A DNA stretch of 64,000 bases from Apteryx mantelli (GCF_036417845.1 NC_089980.1:115965169-116029168), one strand, 5' to 3'; shown: positions 52,601 to 64,000, counted from the first letter of the stretch. A program made the numbers and translations. The notes: generated by a model from the letters alone, not told the origin.

Positions 52601-55600
52601 CAGGGGTTTGCAGTCCGCAACCTGCAGGCCTATCTAAAAGCCAAGAGCAAGATCAGGAAGTTTAAGGTGTAAGCTTGCCAAGCGCCCATGTACCCTCCCA
52701 TAATGTGTATGGGATGTTGGCCCATGTACTGCATAATGGGCCCTGGCAGTTTTATCAACTGAGACAGATGCTGCCATTAAAGCAGTATCAAAAGACAGCT
52801 TACTGAATTACAGAGGAATGCTGATCATATCAGGTAACCATGAAGTCAAGAGAGAGCAGAGTTGAAAAGAAAGATTACTGGGACCTACCTAGAGACTACC
52901 AGAAGACCAAAACAGATAGCATCAAAGATAAGGACCAGGAGGATTCAGAGCTTTGGTCAGTAGCTTAGCTGGCCCAGGCACGTGGGAAGGAGTCTGGCAT
53001 ATGAACCCCTTGGAGCTGTGCTTCTCCAGGCTTGAGGGTGCCTGCCAGACCAGCGTGTCACACACTGTGAATGAGGCATGTCTTACGTGCTTGGCAGAAG
53101 GGCACCAATTAAACATGAAAGGCTTACTGCCTCTCTAGACTGAGATGTTGACACAAAGGGATAGCACTTAGAGGAGGAAGGGCAGAAACAAGCCCCACAC
53201 CAACTGCAATATCACAGCCAGTCAAACACTGGGTTGAAGAAATACATATTTAGAAGAACAGAAAGTCTAACTCAGTGGGTTGGTAAAGGCCAAATCATGA
53301 GGGTGGACTATGAACAAGTGGCAGCTGGAAATCAACAAATGTTTGCACAGAGATTTCCAAAATAACACCAAAAATCAGATAAAGGAGCAAAGACTGCAAG
53401 ATACCAGAGTTCAGTGGAGGAAGCCAGCACGTATACACACAGAAAAAATGCCAGCTATTATGAAGTATCCCTGTAAATAGATTTTTCTACTAAAGAGCCA
53501 AATCAATTAGAGAAACATGGTGCAGAATTTATCATACCTAACCCTAAATATCAAACATGAGATGTCTCCCATCCGAGCTAGTCATTCTGTAAGCTCCCTT
53601 TATAGTCAGTGGAAAGAACAGACATGATTCATCTCATTCACTTGAGACACCTGCTTTACAGTGACATGACTTGTGCCTTACTAGTACTTGTGTCTCTCCA
53701 TTTTCTAAGAAGGGAGTTTCAGTGATTAGCTCAGATGGAGACATCTGCATGTGGGCTCATAACTCCCAGCCAGGGAGCCGTCTTGTGTTTTACCTCCCAT
53801 TAAGCACCACACAGGAGGCTGATTGCCATTTTCATGTGTGGAAGGCATTTTTTTCTCAGACAGCAAAAGCAGCACACCACTATGTGGGGTTCTTTTTCAT
53901 GCATTATCTTGCAATCAAGAGATCTGGCTTTGGGGTTGATTTACAATTGTTGGATTGGCTTTTAGTGCATTTCTTCATTCAGAATGGCCCAGTGGAGGTC
54001 ACTGTAAGTCAGCAGACGCTAAACTTTTGATCTTAACCATGACTTAACGTGGTAAAGAGCTACGCCAGCTCTGCATTTAACAGAAGTTGTACCTCCTTCC
54101 GTCTGCCTTTCTCTCACTTGCTGTGCGCATCGGCATCATTGGATGGATAACGACTTCCCATCGGGGACCCTTGGCAGGGTGGAGGCAGTCACTTGTGGGG
54201 AACACTGATGCCAGGTGAAATCTGCACAGGACAACCCTGCTGGATAGTTTAGGATGCCATGGGTAGGGCTTTAGCTGTTGCTATTAACCATATTAGTAGG
54301 GTGTCTATGTGTTTCTTCTATCTGATTATCAACTGTACAATATTAATTTTACAGAGTAGCAACAATAACAAAAAAAGTTACATTAACTTAAAAAATAAGT
54401 CAGGTTTATTACAAGTTAACAGCCCTTTAGTGCACCCACACAAAGTTCAAATGTTCATAAAGGAAATGATGTGAGGTCACGTGTGCTATTTTTAAAATAT
54501 AACAATCTGATAAACCTTCAGCTAATATCCAAGGACACAGCCAGTACTGAGTTACTGCGCATTCCAATGAGGAATAAAATATTAATATAGAAGGCTACTA
54601 GTAGTTTCTCACAGGTCTTGATATCACTGAATCTTGCAGTGGCAGTGCTGAGAGCCAGATCCTGCACTCTTTGCTCCCAGACCTCTCATTAATTTCAAAT
54701 GGAATCATCCCTCTACAAAGGCTGAATAAAAATTGTAGGGCTTGTGCCTTTCAATATTAGAAACAGTGTGTTGAAAATCTACAGAAACTGCTAAGTCTGA
54801 AAGGTTACTTTTAGAGCTTGAATTCAAACTTCCCCTTTAAATATAGCCTATATGTTATGGATTTCATATCCTAAAAAGAAACTTGATGTAATAAGAGTCT
54901 TGCAATATTTTACACAGCATGCTTAACCTCCTAATGTGCATCATGCAAAGATTAAGAGGTGATGTTATTGCTTGCAAAATCACCTGCTATTTCCGGTCAT
55001 TTGCTGGACCTGTCCTTGTCACTGGCATAAGTATAATTCTTTTAATAATCTCCCATCCTCTAAGTGATGTGTTTGCATCAAAAAGATGTATGTGCTGTAG
55101 CTGGCAGAATTTTTTAAGACCTATTCATTTCTATCTTGTTCTTTTGGCGCCATCTAGAGGTTCTATTCTGAATTCTATGAACTTGTAAAAAAAGTGTTTA
55201 TTATATTTCAAAAGTTTTCTTTAAAAACCGTCTGTGCGTTAACAACACTTAGGGTGCTATTATCACTGAACCTCTGTCTCCATACAAGAGCAGATTAATG
55301 TAGTGTATCCAAGTTTTTAATTTGCAGGATGCAAGTGAACCTTACGGACTGAGGAAAGATTTACACTAGAGGCAAATAATGTCATGAAAAAAAAAATCTT
55401 TTCCACATAAAAAACACCTGTAAATTGGCCTTAGGAGGAATTTTCATAGAACTTGTTTTCAAGCAAATAAACTGTAACATATCAAAGCTGATTCAAAAGA
55501 AGCAGGTGCTCGGAGAAATGGCAGCTTTGCCAGTCTTGAAGTGTAGTGCCAACCTGACAGACACAGCCATGACTTCAGGCCCATCAGCACAACTGGCTGA

Positions 55601-58549
55601 CACCTTATCTGCCTCCTGTGACAACTCAGTGATGCTCTGTTTCATGCTAGCACTGTCTAGAAAAGCACAATATGAAACTCAGACAACGCAAAACTTACCA
55701 GTGCGACAAAATCATTCTCAGAGAAGCATTTCTTCTTAAGGGTAAAAGAAATAGCTAACTCACTGCTATGAGCCCCTGGATTTGTAAAAACAACAGACTA
55801 AATTCATATGCAATATAAATGAACAGTTCTCTGCTGAACTTAGTGGGAGTATGCACAGTTACATCAGACCTTTTTCAGCAAATTTTATTTTCTTCTCTTC
55901 CCTCCTTCAAAATGTATTTTAATTAAACTAATGCTGACACTAAGCCTATGAAGGGTATGTGCAAATGCTAATATGCCTCATTATGAATTCCATCTGACCT
56001 GATTACAAGAGCATCCTATTTGTCCCTCTAATGTCTATCCAATTGTATAGCCCCTCCGGGCAACTAGATGCGTGTTCTCTCTGAAGAGAGTCTCTTTTAA
56101 ACAACGTTAGCCTGATTCATTTCCTAGCACCGATAACAACATTTTTAAATGTGTACAAAAGAATTGAAGGTACACCAAACCCGAAAAATATGAAACAGTT
56201 TATAGCAAGTCCTTAGCCTTTTGAATACAATGTTCCTGTGAATGATAATTTCTGCACTTCAGCAGAGGATTAACTGTCAAAATAAATTATTTCTCTTTGC
56301 CTGAAAGGAAATAAGTGAAGCTTGCTTAACTAAGACAGCCAGCTAAAGGTACAACTGAGATGAGCCTAACCTTGTCTTCTGTGCCCAAGGATACCTCTGA
56401 AAAGCTGCCATAACATCCAATAATTTGATAGTCTCAGCTAAATTTAACCTGTGTACTGTAGAAGGAGATAAGAATAATATTAAATTCTTGCTGATACTCA
56501 CTTTGTATGCTACGGAGACTGGCTCTGATATTTTGTGAGCCTGCTGTAGTAAGAATCTGAAAACCTTAATGGCCTTAAATACTAAATTAGAATAGAAGAG
56601 AAAGAAAAATGAGTTATTTTAGTTCATTGAAAGGTTTTCTGAAGTTCTTGTAATGTCAGATTCACAGAAATATTTAATTTTCTTATTTTTGATAGATATT
56701 TGAAGAATAAAATTTTGCTTTGCTTTATGTTCTAAAATCTCCTAATTAAACTATCTCACAATAATATCATGTTCTTGACTGTTTAATCCTCTCAGATAAT
56801 TTCATTCAATGACCAGACACATTGGTTCCATAGAAACAAGTTTTTTTCCACTTCAAATCAGACATTTTTCATCTCTGTTTAATGTAATTCTGGACTGTTT
56901 ATACCTCCCTTTTCCTTCTAAGTATACAAATCTCTCCAGAAAGACATTTATTTAAAAGTAAAGTATTTTTTAATATAATGTGATTAAAGACTATTTCCTT
57001 TCCAGAGCTGGCCAGTTGCTTTTTATCATGACTACTCACAGCAGTTAATGGGTTGCAGAGCAGGCTTGCACTCTTTCTCACCTGAGGAATTTCAAACTAC
57101 AGTGAATCTATTCTCATCCCCAGTTATGTGTGCAAACCATCGGGCTCTTGAGTAGTCTGCAGTACCGTACCCTCAACCCTCCTTTAGTACTAGAAACTAA
57201 GATGAAGTGCAAGAAATGAAGAATACCTCTCAGGTCTCACATTTAGCATGCTCACATGAGAGGTAGGACATCTAGGTCAAGGGTCTTTTCCAGTGCCTGT
57301 TTACCTAGTCACACAAAGTGAAAAAGCATCAACAGCTGGGAGAAGCAGTACTTCCAAAAACAATGAAGACTGAAGGTTATGGCACTTGCCCTAGATGGTC
57401 AGAGACAGAGGTTCAAATGCCCATGGATAGGGAGGAGGCAGATGGGGAATGACTAAATGTCACTCTCCTTACCTCCCAGATGACTCCTCCAACCTACTTT
57501 AACTGACAGCTTGTAAATTGGCTTTTTATTTCCTCTGTTTTTCATCTGTCTCAAAAATCAAATATTTTGGGAGTCAAGTGAAGTATTTGTGCGCCAAACA
57601 AAACAATAGAAGGTCTATGTCACTCAGATGAGAAAAAACAGGGAAAAAAAAGAAATTAAGTTTACTCTCAAAATGTTCATTTTCCTGGTTTTCTAGTTTG
57701 TCTACTGAAAAACAAAAAACAATTTCCATACTTTTGCACTTAAGATCCATTCAGCACAGTGTTGGAGACTCAGGTCTGGCTTTCAGCCATGACCCCCAAA
57801 GACAACTTACAGCCCTGATGCTTGTTCCAAAAATTTTCACCCAATTTTTCCAGTGAAGATTTTGCAGAGTGCCATTTCTGTAGGCCACCCCTAGTTCCAT
57901 CTCCCTTCTCTCCCACTAGGTTCTTCTTTCCTGACATTTATCCTACTCCATAGACTGGGAGAAGTCAGAAGAGAGGAGGGCAGCATCCAGGGCATTTGTT
58001 TTACTAGTGTTACCTACCATAAGAAGAACTCTTTGCTGGAAGCTGGTTGCCAGATTACACAGATTCATCTAAGTGGATAAATGGATTGTTATCGAATAGG
58101 GAACCCGGTCTAAAAAAATTCAGTGTTGCAAATGCTCAAGCATATACTGTATGACAGATATATGAGTAGTTTCACTGAAGCCCATTCTATTTGAACGTTT
58201 CATGATGAGCACACATTTAAATCTTTGCCTAGTGGAACATCACTTCACCCACTGAAGAGCTGTGCTATTCATTTTGGACAGAGGAGAATCAAACACATAA
58301 TTATCCTAAGTGACTGAATTGTATACATGTCTTTGGTACCAGTTTGAGTTTGCATCTTGACCTGTATCATAAAGAGTAAAATTAATGTTGTAAGTGCCAC
58401 CCAGTGACCGTGATTAACCATAATTTGCTTTCTTTATTGAAAGTCAATTGTCTGCATGCTACCAGCTGTGAAATTGCGCAATAAGTAATAATTAAACAAT
58501 GAAAGAGAGTAAACAGAACTAGTTAGGTGTGATTTGGTGCAGTGAGAAG
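52601..58549. other. Intergenic, 3' side of MYOM2
   Basis: 52.6-53.4 kb is purine-rich and may be a further, unreadable part of the gypsy relic. A 119-codon plus frame (53671-54030) and a 104-codon plus frame (55425-55739) show no domain. The remainder is AT-rich. Confidence 0.55.
58463..58482. promoter_or_regulatory. CAGCTG E-box next to a perfect C/EBP-type palindrome
   Basis: CAGCTG at 58463-58468 is the core preferred by myogenic bHLH factors. ATTGCGCAAT at 58473-58482 is the symmetric C/EBP consensus. An AT-rich homeobox-like stretch follows. It lies just downstream of the predicted MYOM2 3' end. The sequence matches are seen; function is not shown. Confidence 0.25.
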
Positions 58550-59178
58550 CCCAAGGAGACTTTTAAAGTTTTATTAGCACAAAGCAAGGAAAACAAAATA
58601 CAACCATGTAACCTATGCTTCAATGAGTAAACAGTGAACATTTGCAAATTTCTACTAGATAAGCTGAAACTATAAAACAACAATATCACTACTAAAGAGG
58701 AACTATCTACTAGACTTACTCATGTAGTCAGCGGCTTCAAAGCCAAAGGGACTGTGTGTGTAAGAAAGCAGGCTCATCTCTGAATATGTTATCTAACTGC
58801 AGTTCATTACCTTCATTGATGGGATGAGGACATTTGTCCTCAAAGAGGGTTGTGGGGCTTTGAGGGGGATTATTATTTGGGGGGGGGGGGTATTGCAAAT
58901 AGCTGGAGAGGGTGGAAATGGAGGTTTATGGGACCTGCCATTGCACAGAGGAACTGCTGGCAGGCATTTGATTTTTCGCTAGTTGCAAGTCCCACCCTAT
59001 TACATGTATTTCTATTGAGACTGTTGCACGTGTCCAGTTCTGTAACATAGCTGCCTCCCTAAAGCACACTTCTAAAAGCTCAGTTTCCCTTTGGACTTTA
59101 CCAATTAGTTATGTGTGGGAACACCTCAACTGCAACTCATCTCTACTGTTTTGTTTCTCAAACGTACAGTTTCAAGCT
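58550..59178 (-). other. MYOM2: Probable MYOM2 3' UTR
   Basis: This is inferred from the terminal exon. After the stop codon on the minus strand, the next AATAAA or ATTAAA hexamer beyond the one overlapping the stop is at 58570-58575, about 600 nt downstream. Cleavage would then fall near 58545-58555. A C-rich run on the transcript (G12 on the plus strand at 58879-58890) lies inside. The end point is a prediction. Confidence 0.5.
58570..58575 (-). promoter_or_regulatory. Candidate distal MYOM2 polyadenylation signal AATAAA
   Basis: AATAAA on the minus strand (TTTATT on plus). It is followed, reading downstream, by a T/G-containing stretch. It is the first canonical hexamer after the one that overlaps the stop codon, so it is the likeliest main signal. 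Confidence 0.5.
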
Positions 59179-59183
59179 TTATT
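59178..59183 (-). promoter_or_regulatory. AATAAA hexamer overlapping the MYOM2 stop codon
   Basis: The last Lys codon, the TAA stop and the next base form AATAAA. If used, the transcript would have almost no 3' UTR. This may be a sequence coincidence caused by AAA-TAA-A. Confidence 0.3.
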
Positions 59184-59523
59184 TCTTGCTGGACTTTGCC
59201 TTGGCCTCAGGTCCTAGGACTTCTTCTGATGGTGGTATTGGCCTGGGTTTAGCAAGCTGGCCAGGTTTAATTTCAGGCATTTTTTCACCATGTCTGTACA
59301 CACTTACAGTGACATCCACTGTTTCCCCACCATACTTGTTCTTGACGTGGATGCTGTATTTGCCTGAGTCTTCTGAGGACACTCCCTTGATTGTTAAACT
59401 GGCATATTTTCCTTGTTCCAGCGAAACAACATAGTGCTCATCAAGTTCAAAGGCCTTGTCATTCTTGAACCAAACCACTTCTGGGTCAGGATTTCCAAAC
59501 ACAGTACAGGTCAGATTCAGAGT
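59179..59523 (-). CDS. MYOM2: MYOM2 (M-protein / myomesin-2) terminal coding exon, partial gene
   Basis: M-protein is a sarcomeric M-band protein that cross-links thick filaments in striated muscle. This exon encodes 114 residues plus a TAA stop. It starts in phase 0 with TLNLTCTVFGNPDPEVVW and carries the core of the last I-set Ig domain: the B-strand Cys (TLNLTC), the core Trp (EVVWFKND), and an E-F region ending in the SEDSGKYSI motif and NKYGGE. A Pro-rich stretch and a Lys/Ser-rich tail ending KSSKK follow. The F-strand Cys expected in DSGxYxC is replaced by Ile, as I remember for other myomesin C-terminal Ig domains. The acceptor is a strong pyrimidine tract with CAG just above 59523, and a candidate branch point CTGAC (59559-59563) lies about 37 nt upstream. 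An open frame runs eight codons further upstream, but that is intron. The family match is from memory of vertebrate MYOM2 and MYOM1, and the sequence looks closer to MYOM2. Confidence 0.93.
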   Translation of the reverse strand, partial: TLNLTCTVFGNPDPEVVWFKNDKAFELDEHYVVSLEQGKYASLTIKGVSSEDSGKYSIHVKNKYGGETVDVTVSVYRHGEKMPEIKPGQLAKPRPIPPSEEVLGPEAKAKSSKK

Positions 59524-59663
59524 CTGAGGAAGGGAAAAAGATGTCATTTTAAGTATCAGTCAGACTTGTTTAACCAGCATATTCTCAGTATTGCTTTCAG
59601 GCACTTCTCATTCTTAATTAATTAAAGGAAGGCAGGTATCATATCCTTGAAGACTAAGAAATA

Positions 59664-59710
59664 TTTTTCTTTTTTTCTTTTTTTTTTCTTTCTTTTTTTT
59701 TTTTTTTTTT
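59664..59710. repeat. T-rich (TTTTC) low-complexity tract
   Basis: Almost unbroken T with occasional C, in the MYOM2 last intron about 140 bp upstream of the acceptor. On the transcript it is A-rich, so it is not a polypyrimidine tract. Confidence 0.9.
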
Positions 59711-60448
59711 GCTTTGATTCATTTTTTTCACCATTTTATCAGTGACTGTGATGCAGTAATAGCCACAGGGTAACACTCTCTGAAGATGGTACATTAGACT
59801 GTCATTGCCGTCTTGTCTGCAGGAGATTCCTGACAACCCAATAGTCTGAAATGATGTTCAGAAAATGATAGGTTTAAAAAAAATCCTTGAAGATTCCCTG
59901 TACACAGCAGGGAGGAAGCCTGAGCAAATCTTTTCTGACCTAGGCCTCATGATTATTACTGGAGAAGTTAGTTAAAAAAAATACACTTAAAAAGAATTAG
60001 TACATAACATGAGTCACTGAAAGTTGTTTCCAGCTGACTGGTAAAGTGGAAATATTTTATGAAGACTAAATAATACATAAAGGTTGTAAAAGTATTACAC
60101 ACATGTATAGTGTATTCAGAAAATATCTGAAATGATCTTGTAGGCCATTCTGGCAATTTAGATGTTTTCCAAGGAGGGCTGAAATGAGATGAAGCCCATA
60201 AAATTTTCATGGTTATTCTTCCAAAATTTTATATAGTTACTGCTGAACCTAATTTTGACCACAGTACATATGTGTATGTAAATTTTATGTGTGTTGGTAT
60301 GGTTATGATAGAATAAATGAAAGAATCCTATGAGGAATTGTATTGGTAAGTGCCTGCTTTGTCCACCTTTACTTGAATCTTTCTGCCCCAAATTCTTACC
60401 TAGATAATTAAAAGTCACCTTAAGAATTTCACATATTTATCCCTTTGT

Positions 60449-60538
60449 GGAAAGGGGAAAAGGGGAAAAGGGGAAAAGGGGAAAAGGGGAAAAGGGGAAA
60501 AGGGGAAAAGGGGGAAGGGAAGGGAAGGGAAGGGAAGG
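60449..60538 (+). repeat. (AAAAGGGG)n array passing into (AAGGG)n
   Basis: Eight G-runs of four or five bases spaced exactly 8 bp apart (60454-60514), followed by AAGGG units to 60538. It lies in the MYOM2 last intron; the transcript strand is the C-rich one. The pattern fits the G-quadruplex rule of four G-runs with short loops twice over. Confidence 0.95.
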
Positions 60539-63500
60539 TGACAGTTTCTAGCAGAATGCATCCATATATTGCCTAAAGGTTCCACCAGCTCCTGATCCAG
60601 GGGGAGCAGAGAAAGTCTGCCTGTGTGCACATGTGCATGTTTGGGTGAAGTATTTTTTCTTGAATTCTAATGAATGGTGTGATATAAACCAGTGAAAAAA
60701 ATAACAACAACAAAAAAAACAGACAGAAATTTTAAGAGATCAAAAGTCCTGTATGTCCTCAAATAGAAGCCATCTTGTATACACTATGTATACCATATAT
60801 CCAAAGTCAGAAAGGACCACTGAAGGAAGATTTACATGCTCTAGGTACAATCTGGTGACAACCTAAGAGTGTAAGTACTCTAAGAGGAGTGATAACATGT
60901 GTGATGTAAAGTTAACTAATGGCCTGTAGAAACTAGCCTTACCATAAAATAATTAAAGGAGTAATGAAGCAAACCTGAAAATATAATTTTGGTAAATCAA
61001 ACTAATATCTAATAGTATGAGCTTAAATCTTACGGTCCTTTCTGTAACTCAGGCAACATTTCATCACTATTGCCCTCAAAAGTGACCTCATTTAAGAGCA
61101 ATTAATAATTAATTCATAATAATTAATCAAGTCTCACTATGTTAATATTAAAAACTTGCCAGAGACAAGACATAGTCTAGATATATTCCACAGTCATTTT
61201 AGATTATTTGGGACTGTTCTAATTTGTTAAATTATAGATGTGACTTAAAACCATTTATATTTTCTTAATAAGTACTAGTAAAGCTTTGTCTTGTGTTCAT
61301 ATATTTGTGTAGAAATTCCATTCCATTGCATGAAGAAAATTCTGTTCTTTTCTTTCCTATAGTTACTTCTCATGCTTGTGTTTACATAAATCTTGCTCGG
61401 TAACTATTCATATTTAATTCAGATGTGAATTTAAAAATTCACTTCCTTGTGATCCATTTTTTTTTGCCTTATTTCAGGAATTAGACGTTTCCTCTTCACA
61501 CATTCAGCTATTTAATCCTCACATTATGAGGATTTTGTCTCCTTTGAAGCCTTTTATTTCTTGAAACTGAATTAGTAGCATTTCCTTAATTTAAGATCTT
61601 GGTTTTTAGGGTATGATTTTGCATGAAGAAACCCTGTGCATGCAGTTAGGGGTGACTTCTTCAAGTTGTTTCCTTACAGTTACAGTGTTTTAAGATGTTG
61701 GCTTTAAGGTGTCTTATTCCTAAATTCCTAAGAAACTGGCTTTCTCATTGTGAGGTACCTATATCTACCACAATAGGAAAGGACCTCATGTGAATACCCA
61801 CTAGAGAAAGAGAAGGGAACAAACCACTGAAGCCAGGGGAAAATCACCTTTGCTTGGTACAGAGTTAGGCAGGATTCAGTATCCACTGCAAGGTCCACCT
61901 CATCCACCTTCCTTCTAAAGAGACTATTCTCAGATATCCAGAAAATGGTCAACTACACAGAAAGTTGGAAGAACTTTTTCTGTTTGCAGCCTCTTACTTT
62001 GGCCATGAGAAAGGCAATTTCCAAACAGAGCAACACAGCTGCAGCATCTGAAGATGCACTTCACACAACAGACATAAACAGCCTGATGAACAAGCTCTTG
62101 ATAGCCAGCAGATGGTAAAAGTCACATTGGCTCATGAGCTGATCCGCTATGGTTGGTCAGATTAAAACTCCATCTAGCTCTTTTAGAGGTTGAAAGCAAC
62201 TGCTTCAGAAAGCATATAAAATACAGGAAATGGATAGTGTGGCATCCTTGTGCCAGTATAACATCCTGTTTCCCACAAATCAGTGGCTTATAAACTGGTT
62301 CTAAGATCAGGTTGCATCCAGATATTGTGTTTAATAGCCCCTGCTGGACTACCCTCTGATATTGCCTATTTCCTTTTTTGGACCCAAGTATATTTTGGTC
62401 TAAGTCACTAAATACCTCAAATTAATTATGCACCACATTAAAAACAACTTCCTTTCTTCCTTGAAGCCCATAATCACTATGTGATTAGGCACTCCCTAGT
62501 TCTTGTGCTGTGAAAAGTGCTGGATAATCATTTCCAGGTACCTCTTCTGCACCATGTATAATGCTGCAGATTTCTTTGTTTTTTTCTCCCTGTTCGCTTT
62601 CAGTCATCTCTTTCCCAGATGGGAGAGACCTCATTTCTCCCCTTAGGAAAGGGCAGAACACCCACTAGAATAAGATTGGCTGCAGGGGAAAGTAAACAAG
62701 ACCTTGGTCCCTCCATCAGAAGGATGAAACAGGTCTCTCTTTCCTGGATTGAAGGCTTAGGGGTCTGGAGCTCACTCCCAGGATGGGAGTTTCAGTGTCT
62801 TGCATCTGCAAGGACTGACTGCAGATCAAACTAACAGCCTTCTCCTTCCCTCCTAGTATCTGAAGAGTTTGGCCTGAGATTTTATAAGATCCCACTCCAC
62901 AATGACAAAATCCTGCCGAGGGACACCAGTCAGTCAGTCTCATGAAATTCTATCTCCACCAGTCAAACTGACCTGTGAAGGGATTTGGGGATGATTTACA
63001 AATTTTGACTCTGTATCTGGGCTTTTAGTTACTACTGCTATCAGAAACTATGTGTATACTCTGGCCTTTGATGTAATTAATTTATTGTAATGGCACTGTG
63101 TGCCAAAGAAAGGAGAGTTTATCCCTTTGTCCCAGGTATGTTCTTTACCCTCCTCTACTCTTACCAGCCAGAAGAGTCTGTATCCAGCATGCTGGAGAAT
63201 GGGCCCTAGTTTTTGTCTCTGTTACACTGGACCTCAGAGAGCGGCTGCCTTCTCCTGCCTCTGGTGTCTTCTCCAGGGCAGGAGTATATTCTCCTCTTGC
63301 ACTGCTCCGCTCCATACACGTAGTTGTGCGCCAGCCCAGATTCAAGCCTGCAGTTAACTCAGAGTTTCTGTATAATCAGCACAAAAGACCAACACCTCCT
63401 GAGGTTCCCTGCTCACCTAAGATCTGAATCAAGCTGTGCCTCCCCTTGACTGTACAGAGAGCTTACAGTAACTGTGCTCACTTATGACTTCTCATGTGTC

Positions 63501-63638
63501 TCAATTAAATGACGACCATGAGGTGGTTTGAATTCTCCTCTTTTTTCTCTCAGCTTCTATGAAATCATCTGTATTCCTCCCTTTTTCCTGTTAAAGAAAT
63601 ATCAGCCAGCACAATTCACTGGCAAAAACTGCTCTTAC

Positions 63639-63694
63639 CTTGCCCTCCATTATAGTCACAACATCAGGCAAACCACCAATGACTTTACCACGAT
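63639..63694 (-). CDS. MYOM2: MYOM2 penultimate coding exon (56 nt)
   Basis: This short exon is too small to show up as an open frame of its own. On the minus strand a TTTCTAG acceptor precedes 63694 and a GTAAGAG donor follows 63639. Its first two bases complete a codon (xAT, probably Asp); it then reads RGKVIGGLPDVVTIMEGK and ends in phase 0. That joins in frame to TLNLTC of the terminal exon at 59523, giving the start (A/B strands) of the last Ig domain. The segment GGLPDVVTI-EGK is characteristic of the myomesin C-terminal Ig domain, which in myomesin forms the antiparallel dimer at the M-band. The upstream exon supplying the first base of the split codon is beyond the window edge. Confidence 0.9.
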
Positions 63695-63811
63695 CTAGAA
63701 ATTAAAAGAAAAATATTCAAATCACATGATGTTTACAATTTAAAATTATTCATTTCTGTATGATTTTATAACCTGGTGCCATATTAGTCACAACTTCTGT
63801 TTGGGCTTATC

Positions 63812-63843
<32 letters not shown>

Positions 63844-64000
63844 TTAATTAAATGTAAAATAATACTTTTTCTGATACTTTGCATTATTTTGTATTAATGT
63901 ATTCTATGCTTCCCTCAGATTTTTAGCAGAGATTGTGCTACGAAGTTTCAGATTGATACACATAGCCTTGCAGCTGCTGCAGAGTTTGACAGTTTGTACT
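63695..64000 (-). other. MYOM2: MYOM2 intron, partial, running off the right edge
   Basis: This is the sequence upstream of the penultimate exon acceptor. It is AT-rich with a 22-base poly-A run at 63814-63835. No further exon with a good donor was seen before the window ends. Confidence 0.7.
63814..63835. repeat. Poly-A run of 22
   Basis: A22 within a MYOM2 intron. Confidence 0.9.

Larger units (their letters stand above)
59524..63638 (-). other. MYOM2: MYOM2 last intron (4.1 kb)
   Basis: The intron is bounded by a GT donor (GTAAGAG, reading down from 63638) and an AG acceptor (at 59524-59525), both matching consensus. It contains a T/C-rich low-complexity tract (59664-59710), a (AAAAGGGG)n array (60449-60538) and a possible decayed CR1-like scrap near 60796-60840. 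I see no other exon in it: open frames here are short or low-complexity (a Lys-rich frame near 59.7 kb is just translated poly-A/AAAAG). Confidence 0.85.

Noticed and set aside
53671..54030. 119-codon plus-strand frame as a gene
   Set aside because: No domain, no splice or promoter context, and its length is within what random AT-rich DNA yields.
59524..59547. Met start eight codons upstream of the terminal exon as a separate small gene
   Set aside because: These codons are the polypyrimidine tract and acceptor. The coding sequence continues from the 63639-63694 exon.
59654..59836. Lys-rich minus-strand frame near the MYOM2 acceptor as an alternative exon
   Set aside because: It is translated poly-A/AAAAG low complexity inside the intron.
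60796..60840. GTCAGAAAGGACCACTGAAG as another CR1 remnant
   Set aside because: Only about 20 bases resemble CR1, too little to annotate.

Overview
This is vertebrate nuclear DNA, almost certainly from a bird. It is AT-rich and intron/intergenic in character, with no bacterial-type gene packing. It carries two 5'-truncated CR1 LINE copies of the avian type with their short (ATTCTGTG)-like 3' repeats, plus older CR1/L2-like remnants. The species cannot be fixed from what I can see. None of the open frames outside MYOM2 and the CR1 exceeds about 135 codons, which fits non-coding DNA.

The only gene I can name is MYOM2 (M-protein, myomesin-2), on the minus strand at the right-hand end. Two coding exons are inside the window: a 56-nt penultimate exon (63639-63694) and the terminal exon (59179-59523), which holds most of the last immunoglobulin domain, the basic C-terminal tail and the stop codon. 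A 4.1-kb intron separates them. The 3' UTR probably runs to about 58550. The earlier exons lie beyond the right edge.

Everything left of about 58.5 kb (over 90% of the window) is downstream of MYOM2. In human the next gene downstream is CSMD1, arranged tail to tail, so this is probably the bird MYOM2-CSMD1 intergenic desert. I could not recognise any CSMD1 exon. The desert contains: a CpG-dense patch (1.34-1.42 kb); two purine-rich tracts (8.15-9.4 and 14.04-14.56 kb); GC-richer islands (20.4-22.4, 36.8-37.4 and 45.6-46.3 kb); an inverted pair of 177-bp repeats around a 1-kb core (24.4-25.8 kb) with a diverged third copy at 21.9 kb; long C and G homopolymers; CR1 copies; and a decayed Ty3/gypsy-type pol relic (51.8-52.6 kb).

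The observations most worth checking are the Ty3/gypsy pol relic, the inverted repeat unit, two exon-like minus-strand segments at 45.1 and 39.2 kb, and the G-rich (AAAAGGGG)n array in the last MYOM2 intron. I found no convincing undescribed gene system. No tRNA, rRNA, CRISPR or intact mobile element was seen.
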